From DASYHQ01 sp038223165 (GTDB lineage Bacteria; Planctomycetota; Phycisphaerae; Tepidisphaerales; Tepidisphaeraceae): DNA of 27,383 nt. Below, one piece after another: positions 23,185 to 27,383 of the stretch. Numbering within the stretch: the first letter of the stretch is position 1; every line of letters begins with the position of its first letter. Both the position numbers and the translations under genes were made by a program. The stretch spans positions 1-27,383 of the forward strand of contig JBBRHE010000021.1 of the NCBI GenBank assembly GCA_038223165.1, written 5' to 3'. The notes beneath the pieces are model-generated. The model was not told where the DNA came from and searched no databases. It was given only the letters and a program-made list of their open reading frames with translations.

Positions 23185-23352
23185 ATGCCTGTACAGATGA
23201 TTTGCCCCAGCCTTCGTTGTCGCAAGATCCTGTCCGTCCCGGACGAAGTCCGCGGCAAACTGGTCAAGTGCCAGCACTGCCAGACGATGTTCCGCGTCCC
23301 CGAGCTCAAACGCCCGACCGTCGCGTCCGGTGCGTTCGCGCCCGAGAAGTAG
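23185..23352 (+). CDS. Small MJ0042-type zinc-ribbon protein
   Basis: Protein of 55 aa with four cysteines, C7, C12, C29 and C32, in the pattern 'ICPSLRCRKILSVPDEVRGK' followed by 'VKCQHCQTMFRVPE'. This is the MJ0042-type zinc-finger layout often seen at the N-terminus of larger planctomycete and deltaproteobacterial proteins. Here it stands alone and stops after a short tail. GGAGA lies 8 nt before the ATG. It begins 63 nt after the TIGR03790 gene and is probably co-transcribed with it. The partner molecule is unknown. Confidence 0.8.
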   Translation: MPVQMICPSLRCRKILSVPDEVRGKLVKCQHCQTMFRVPELKRPTVASGAFAPEK

Positions 23353-23541
23353 GACCTTCGTCGAACACCAGACGTCGACCGAGTCGAGCGACGACGCTTG
23401 CGTCACTATCTGTCCCGTTTTCCCCCAACCCGCGCAGGCCCTGCAAAAAAAAAATCGCCACGTCTTTCTTCTCCTAAAATTTCGTAATCCTATCATTGAC
23501 AATCATTTACCTCCCGCAATCCCCTCGGAAACACACGAGAA

Positions 23542-23601
23542 AACCGACCCCAAACCGACATAGAACCGACGTATAACCGACGACAAACGACACGAACCGA
23601 C
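23542..23601. repeat. Helically phased AACCGAC array (6 units)
   Basis: AACCGAC begins at 23542, 23553, 23564, 23575 and 23595, with a degenerate AAACGAC at 23585. Spacing is 11, 11, 11, 10 and 10 nt, one helical turn each. The 7-bp core is kept while the 3-4 nt between units varies, which is more like protein-binding iterons than a simple slipped-strand repeat. Confidence 0.75.
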
Positions 23602-23771
23602 GACCGTCCATTGAAGCAGACTATTCGGTTGTCAAAGAGCACGACGAACCGGTCGCCTTTCTCGGCACAACCTGTTCCTATCATTCACGATCCTGGTGCG
23701 CGCCAGAGCGCTGTGCGGCGCATTTTTGCGGGAAGACCTTCAAGTTTTGTGGGGGAATGAGAATTAAAATT

Positions 23772-23834
23772 GCGCGGAATGCGGAACAGGCCAGTGCGCG
23801 CCTGAGCGCGATTTCGCGCACGCTCATTCTGCGC
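23772..23834. repeat. Long GC-rich hairpin
   Basis: The outer arms GCGCGGAAT (23772-23780) and ATTCTGCGC (23826-23834) pair at 8 of 9 positions. The inner arms GTGCGCG (23794-23800) and CGCGCAC (23815-23821) pair perfectly. It may be another palindromic element or an RNA structure of unknown strand. Confidence 0.5.
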
Positions 23835-23857
23835 CTCTCCCGGCGTACCCGGAGAGG
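23834..23857. repeat. CCTCTCC/GGAGAGG palindrome, family B copy 1
   Basis: CCTCTCC at 23834-23840 pairs with GGAGAGG at 23851-23857. The same arms recur at 24857-24880. It directly abuts the GC hairpin to its left. Confidence 0.5.
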
Positions 23858-23923
23858 AGTCGGAGGCCGTGTCCGAAGGGCCTTCTCCAGGCGCAGTCTG
23901 ACGAATCATCCGGACCCCCGGGT

Positions 23924-24025
23924 TGTCATCCCGAACGGAGCGGTAGCGATGTGAGGGATCGGACATGCCGGAAACGCCCCCCGGAATCGATCCCTCGGGT
24001 CGCTACCGCTCACCTCGGGATGACA
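23924..24025. repeat. REP/MITE-like inverted repeat, family A copy 2
   Basis: The arms at 23924-23961 and 23988-24025 (38 nt, about 5 mismatches) enclose a 26-nt loop. Outer ends read TGTCATCCCGA and inner parts GAGCGGTAGCGA, matching copy 1 at 19856-19961. It lies 47 nt past the stop of the minus-strand sugar isomerase-like gene. Confidence 0.85.
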
Positions 24026-24072
24026 CACGCAGCGTGCGCTGATCCGTGGCCAAACGATTCGTCAGGCAATGC

Positions 24073-24837
24073 CTAGCTCAACCCCAGCGCTTTCAGATTC
24101 TTCAAACTGATCTCCAGACTCTCAAACGGATCTCGATAGCAGACGTCTTGTTCGACGATGTGCCACTTCACACCGGCGTTCTTGCAGGCCTTGATGATGC
24201 CGGGCCAGTTGAGGTTGCCTTCACCGACTTCCATCATGAACTGAGCGTTGCCTTCCTTGATGCCCAAATCCTTAAAGTGGACGGCGGGGACGCGCCCTTT
24301 GCACTTTTCGATCCACGCTGCGGGGTCACCCCCACCGACAGTGACCCAGTAGGTGTCGATCTCCATCCAGACGGAGGGGTCGCACTCCTCAAGCACACGC
24401 TGCAGCGCGACCTTGCTGCCGGCCTTGCGGAACTCTTGCTGGTGGTTGTGGTAACCGATGCTGACGCCGCTGCCTGCAAACTTTTTCGCAATGGCACTGT
24501 AGTCAGCGATGAAGTGCGTCCAGGTCGCTTCGGACCACTCTTCCTTTGGCCAGAACCCACCGATCGCGGTCAGTGAACAGTCCCAGAGTTTGTGCTCGTC
24601 GATGACCTGCTGCGTGTTGTCGCGCATGCGGTCCATGCCGGTGTGCGTCGCAGCGACCGCGAGGCCCTCGTTTTTGAGGATCTTCGCCAGTTCATTGGCG
24701 TCGATCGGTCCTAACGCCGACAACTGCACGGCGTCGTATCCCATCTTCTTCACACGCGCCAACGTCCTGGCGATGTCGGCAGGGGTCTTGGTGAACTCAC
24801 GAAGCGTGTACATCTGAACAGCTAATGAAGTGGCCAT
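24073..24837 (-). CDS. Sugar phosphate isomerase/epimerase-like protein (xylose isomerase-like TIM barrel)
   Basis: Soluble protein of 254 aa in the AP-endonuclease-2/xylose-isomerase-like TIM-barrel family. The start ATG at 24837 follows GGAG (GGAGAAGAAACC-ATG); the frame opens at 24927, but that part overlaps a palindrome. It begins 'MATSLAVQMYTLREF'. Predicted metal and substrate positions lie in 'LAVAATHTGMD', 'GYHNHQQEF', 'VWMEIDTYWVTVGGGDPAAWI', 'VPAVHFKDLG', 'VGEGNLNWPGII' and 'HIVEQD', the usual order of Glu/His/Asp ligands. Planctomycetes carry many paralogs, and substrates are mostly unknown; inositol or keto-sugar derivatives are typical guesses. No sugar-pathway neighbour helps here. 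Confidence 0.88.
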   Translation of the reverse strand: MATSLAVQMYTLREFTKTPADIARTLARVKKMGYDAVQLSALGPIDANELAKILKNEGLAVAATHTGMDRMRDNTQQVIDEHKLWDCSLTAIGGFWPKEEWSEATWTHFIADYSAIAKKFAGSGVSIGYHNHQQEFRKAGSKVALQRVLEECDPSVWMEIDTYWVTVGGGDPAAWIEKCKGRVPAVHFKDLGIKEGNAQFMMEVGEGNLNWPGIIKACKNAGVKWHIVEQDVCYRDPFESLEISLKNLKALGLS

Positions 24838-24856
24838 GGTTTCTTCTCCGTTGACT

Positions 24857-24893
24857 CCTCTCCTATTACTCCGGGAGAGGCTGGGTGAGGGTG
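24857..24893. repeat. CCTCTCC/GGAGAGG palindrome with GGGTGAGGGTG tail, family B copy 2
   Basis: CCTCTCC (24857-24863) and GGAGAGG (24874-24880) form the stem, followed by CTGGGTGAGGGTG. The same stem occurs at 23834-23857. It lies about 20 nt upstream of the isomerase-like start, inside its 5' leader. Confidence 0.55.
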
Positions 24894-24963
24894 CATTAGG
24901 GACGGCGAGCGGATCAGTTGTTGCCAAAAAGGGGGAACCGCTCGCAGCTCCAAATCACCCTCG

Positions 24964-25003
24964 CTCTGACCTGTCCCATGAGTACACGGGAGACGGGTCA
25001 GAG
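24964..25003 (-). terminator. Hairpin downstream of the M42 peptidase gene
   Basis: CTCTGACC-TGTCCC (24964-24977) pairs with GGGAGACGGGTCAGAG (24988-25003) with a small bulge. It begins 19 nt after the minus-strand peptidase stop. No U-run follows, so termination is only likely by position. Confidence 0.45.
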
Positions 25004-25021
25004 CCGGCATTCTTTACGTTC

Positions 25022-26047
25022 CTACGCCTCCAGCCAAGCCGCCACCAAATCGATCGAGGCCTGCAGGTCCTTTTTGTGGATCGATTCCGTCACGGTGTGA
25101 ATGTACCGGGTCGGGATGGCGATCGTCATTGCGCGGATGCCGTTGCGCGATCGCTGCATGGCGGCGGCGTCGGTGCCACCGCGGGGCAGGAGGCTAAGCT
25201 GGTAGGGGATCTTGTTCTTCTTTGCAACGGCTTCAAATTCGTCGACGAGTGGGCGATGCGAGATGCTCGCGCCGTCAGCGATCTTGAGCGCCACGCCGTC
25301 CCCTTGCTTGGTCACACGTTCGTCTTCCGGCACACCAGGCGTGTCGACGCACAGCGTCGTGTCGATTGCGATCGCGATGTCCGGGTCGGTCGAAAACGCC
25401 GCCGGCCCCGCGCTGCGCAGGCCGACCTCTTCCTGCACGGTGAACGCGACGACAATCTCGTACCTGGGCTTCTTGACCTTCTTCATCGCCTCGATGATGA
25501 CGAACGTCGCGACGCGATTGTCGAGGCACTTGCCGGTAACGCAGTTGCCGATCTCAAGGAATTCCTGAATCAGCGTGACCGGGTCACCCACGCGCACCTT
25601 GGCTTTCACCTGGTCGGCGGGCAGGCACAGGTCGATAATGAAATCACCCATCTCGGGGATTTTTTTCTTGTCCTCATCCTTAGCAATGTGCAGCGGACGC
25701 CCACTGGGGTTCATCAGACCGATGAGGTCTCCATCCTTGGCCTGAATGCGCACGCGCCGGGCCAGTAGGTTGCGCATGTCAAACCCACCGACGTTGCTAA
25801 TTCGCACCCAACCTTTGTCGTCGATATGGCGGACGTAGAATCCGATCTCATCCATATGACACGCAAAGAGCACGCGTGGGGCGTTTTTGGCCTTGGCGTT
25901 CTTCACGCAGATGAGCGAACCCATCGCGTCGGTTGAAATCTCGTCAAAAAGCGGTTTGGCGTGCTTGGTGAGAATCTCACGGACGCGTTCCTCACGGCCG
26001 GGCACGCCGGGCGCTTCGGACAATTGCTTGAGCAACGGAATGTTCAT
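25022..26047 (-). CDS. M42-family metallopeptidase (glutamyl/deblocking aminopeptidase-like)
   Basis: Cytoplasmic dinuclear metal aminopeptidase of 341 aa, of the tetrahedral-aminopeptidase type. Metal and catalytic residues are in order: H64 and D66 in 'FACHMDEIGF', D176 in 'GKCLDNRVA', E205/E206 in 'FTVQEEVGLRSAG', D228 in 'IAIDTTLCVDTPG' and H316 in 'IPTRYIHT'. 'LLPRGGTDAAAMQ' (286-298) is also typical. The frame continues open to 26980, opposite gnd, but homology begins at 'MNIPLLKQLSEAPGVPGREE', so the ATG at 26047 is used although its Shine-Dalgarno is weak. It is separated from divergent gnd by a palindromic repeat. Confidence 0.92.
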   Translation of the reverse strand: MNIPLLKQLSEAPGVPGREERVREILTKHAKPLFDEISTDAMGSLICVKNAKAKNAPRVLFACHMDEIGFYVRHIDDKGWVRISNVGGFDMRNLLARRVRIQAKDGDLIGLMNPSGRPLHIAKDEDKKKIPEMGDFIIDLCLPADQVKAKVRVGDPVTLIQEFLEIGNCVTGKCLDNRVATFVIIEAMKKVKKPRYEIVVAFTVQEEVGLRSAGPAAFSTDPDIAIAIDTTLCVDTPGVPEDERVTKQGDGVALKIADGASISHRPLVDEFEAVAKKNKIPYQLSLLPRGGTDAAAMQRSRNGIRAMTIAIPTRYIHTVTESIHKKDLQASIDLVAAWLEA

Positions 26048-26128
26048 GACCAGGCAGGATATCCGCTTGCGGCGTTGTGAACCAGATGGGCTGGCCGTGG
26101 AACGGGTTGTTTTCGTTGTCCGCAGTGA

Positions 26129-26234
26129 AGAGACGCGAAGGCGCGAAGAGCGCGAAGACGGCGCGAAGTGAATACGGTGATCCCGGTCTTCCTTCGCGTT
26201 TCTGCCTTCGCGTCCTTCGCGCCTTCGCGTCTCT
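26129..26234. repeat. Inverted repeat of CGCGAAG units (family C)
   Basis: A perfect 20-bp arm (26129-26148) has its complement at 26215-26234. The arms consist of repeated GCGAAG units, and more such units fill the interior (GCGCGAAG; CTTCGCG). Total span is about 106 nt, in the divergent gap between the M42 peptidase and gnd. Confidence 0.8.
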
Positions 26235-26332
26235 GCGTTTGAGTTCGGGCAGGTTTCAACTCGCACGAGCCATTGCCACATTTCGCACTTACCCCCACAA
26301 TGTGCCCGGCCACTTAACGACAAGGAAACACA

Positions 26333-27383
26333 ATGCCTGGGCAAGCGTTTGGCATCATCGGTCTGGAAGTCATGGGTCGGAACATCGCGCTCAACATCGA
26401 GCGCAACGGGTTTCCGATCTCGGTCTACAACCGCACCACGAGCAAGACCGATCACTTCATCGCCGAGATTGCCAAGGGCAAGAACGCCAAGGGGCTGCAC
26501 ACGATCAAGGAATTCGTCGCGTCGCTCGAAAAGCCTCGGCGTATTCTGATCATGGTCAAGGCGGGCAAGCCGGTCGACATGGTCATCGACGAACTCAAGC
26601 CGTTCCTCGAGCCCGGGGACATCGTGATGGACGGTGGCAACTCGCTGTTCACCGACACCGAACGCCGTAGCGCTGCGTTGAAGGACACCGGCATCAAGTT
26701 CTTCGGCATGGGCGTCAGCGGGGGTGAAGAGGGTGCGCTCTGGGGTCCGAGCATCATGCCCGGTGGCGATCGTGAGAGCTACGAGCACTTGCGGCCCATC
26801 CTCGAAAAGATCGCCGCCAAGGCGCCGAGCGATGGCGTGCCGTGCGTGACGTATTGTGGTGACGGTGGGGCGGGCCACTTCGTCAAGATGGTCCACAACG
26901 GCATCGAGTACGGCGACATGCAGCTGATCGCCGAGGCGTATGACCTGTTGAAGAATGTCGGTTGCTTGAACAATCAACAATTAAAGGATGTCTTCGCCGA
27001 GTGGAACAAGGGCGAACTGCAAAGCTTCCTGATTGAAATCACCGAAAAAGTGATCAACTACAAGGACCCCGAGGGCAGCGGGGCCTTGGTCGAGCAGATC
27101 CGTGACGTCGTCGGCATGAAGGGCACGGGCACGTGGACGATCCAGGCGGCGCTGAACCTGCTGACACCCATCCCCACGATCGCCGCCGCGGTGGACGCGC
27201 GCGAGCTGAGCATGGCCAAGGACGAGCGCGTCGCCGCGAGCAAGGTCCTCGGTGGCCCGCAACCGAAGAAATTCACCGGCGACCTCAAAGCATACAACAA
27301 CGATGTGAAGGACGCCCTCTATTGCAGCAAGATCTGCAGTTACGCCCAGGGCATGGCCATGCTCGCCGCCGCCAACAAGCCGG
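26333..27383 (+). CDS. gnd: 6-phosphogluconate dehydrogenase, decarboxylating (partial, runs off the right edge)
   Basis: NADP-dependent enzyme of the oxidative pentose phosphate pathway: 6-phosphogluconate gives ribulose-5-phosphate and CO2. The first 350 of about 470-490 residues are present. The dinucleotide fold begins 'FGIIGLEVMGRNIALNIE', with 'VYNRTTS' marking NADP preference. 'MVKAGKPVDMVID', 'DGGNSLFTDTERR' and 'FGMGVSGGEEGALWGPSIMPGG' (S129) follow. The catalytic K185, H188, N189 and E192 are in 'GHFVKMVHNGIEYGDMQ'. 'KGTGTWTIQAAL' and 'YCSKICSYAQGM' confirm the family. GLEVMG in place of the usual GLAVMG is a minor oddity. AAGGA lies 8 nt before the ATG. Confidence 0.95.
   Translation, partial: MPGQAFGIIGLEVMGRNIALNIERNGFPISVYNRTTSKTDHFIAEIAKGKNAKGLHTIKEFVASLEKPRRILIMVKAGKPVDMVIDELKPFLEPGDIVMDGGNSLFTDTERRSAALKDTGIKFFGMGVSGGEEGALWGPSIMPGGDRESYEHLRPILEKIAAKAPSDGVPCVTYCGDGGAGHFVKMVHNGIEYGDMQLIAEAYDLLKNVGCLNNQQLKDVFAEWNKGELQSFLIEITEKVINYKDPEGSGALVEQIRDVVGMKGTGTWTIQAALNLLTPIPTIAAAVDARELSMAKDERVAASKVLGGPQPKKFTGDLKAYNNDVKDALYCSKICSYAQGMAMLAAANKP

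Larger units (their letters stand above)
23353..24072. other. Gene-free, repeat-dense intergenic island
   Basis: 720 nt with no convincing reading frame. From left to right it holds an A10 run (23445-23454), an AT-rich patch at about 23460-23510, the phased AACCGAC array (23542-23601), a long GC hairpin (23772-23834), a CCTCTCC/GGAGAGG palindrome (23834-23857) and the family A inverted repeat (23924-24025). Its composition differs from the flanking genes. It may be a site where small mobile palindromes accumulate. Confidence 0.7.

Noticed and set aside
23542..23601. CRISPR-like array
   Set aside because: Units are 7 bp at 10-11 nt period, far too short for CRISPR repeats and spacers, and no cas gene is present.
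23685..23966. A 93-codon minus-strand frame in the repeat island
   Set aside because: It consists of translated palindromic repeats with no ribosome-binding site or protein-like pattern.
26077..26670. A 197-codon plus-strand frame overlapping the start of gnd
   Set aside because: It begins in the repeat and is out of frame with gnd, which has the full 6-phosphogluconate dehydrogenase motifs and its own ribosome-binding site.
26048..26980. A 311-residue N-terminal extension of the M42 peptidase
   Set aside because: It is antisense to gnd and crosses the GCGAAG repeat; peptidase homology begins at 26047.

Overview
This window looks like chromosomal DNA of a GC-rich planctomycete, most likely of the class Phycisphaerae. 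The assignment is an inference. It rests on a run of GspG-like pseudopilins with the long 'LQTLRSQIELxKLQHRD' helix, a TIGR03790-family protein, a tiny MJ0042-type zinc-ribbon protein, and a Dxs with the 'GICESH' variant of the transketolase motif. No phage, IS transposase, tRNA, rRNA or CRISPR array was found.

Layout from left to right. (1) 41-2857: urtC-urtD-urtE, the 3' end of a urea ABC transporter operon; urtA and urtB would lie off the left edge. (2) 2872-7477: a small unknown gene (-), purD (+), a SpoU/TrmH-type RNA methyltransferase (+) and dxs (-). The last two share their final four bases. (3) 7478-8491: about 1 kb with no gene but several stem-loops, leading into (4) 8492-12751, a block of six prepilin-like genes: three GspG-like, one GspI/PilV-like, one GspJ/PilW-like carrying an EF-hand loop, and one PilX/GspK-like. 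No ATPase, secretin or prepilin peptidase is in view. (5) 12768-14168: lpdA (-), with a TATAAT promoter and a TTG start. (6) 14345-16705: a promoter, a ydaO-type cyclic-di-AMP riboswitch, a long palindromic repeat, and a KimA-like potassium/amino-acid (APC superfamily) transporter with a C-terminal USP-like domain. (7) 16770-20932: an M48 metalloprotease (-), a PilZ protein (+), an esterase (-) and an AsmA-like protein (-), with terminators between the convergent pairs. (8) 21036-23352: three same-strand genes: a short Cys/Phe-rich protein, the TIGR03790 protein and the zinc ribbon. (9) 23353-24072: a gene-free, repeat-dense island with an 11-bp phased AACCGAC array and palindromes. (10) 24073-27383: a sugar phosphate isomerase/epimerase-like protein (-), an M42 aminopeptidase (-) and gnd (+), which runs off the right edge.

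Most of the genes are housekeeping. The most interesting parts are the c-di-AMP riboswitch ahead of a KimA-like transporter in a probable planctomycete, with a palindromic repeat sitting where the expression platform should be. Next come the orphan pseudopilin cluster with its EF-hand minor pilin, the helically phased AACCGAC array, and several families of dispersed inverted repeats in intergenic DNA.
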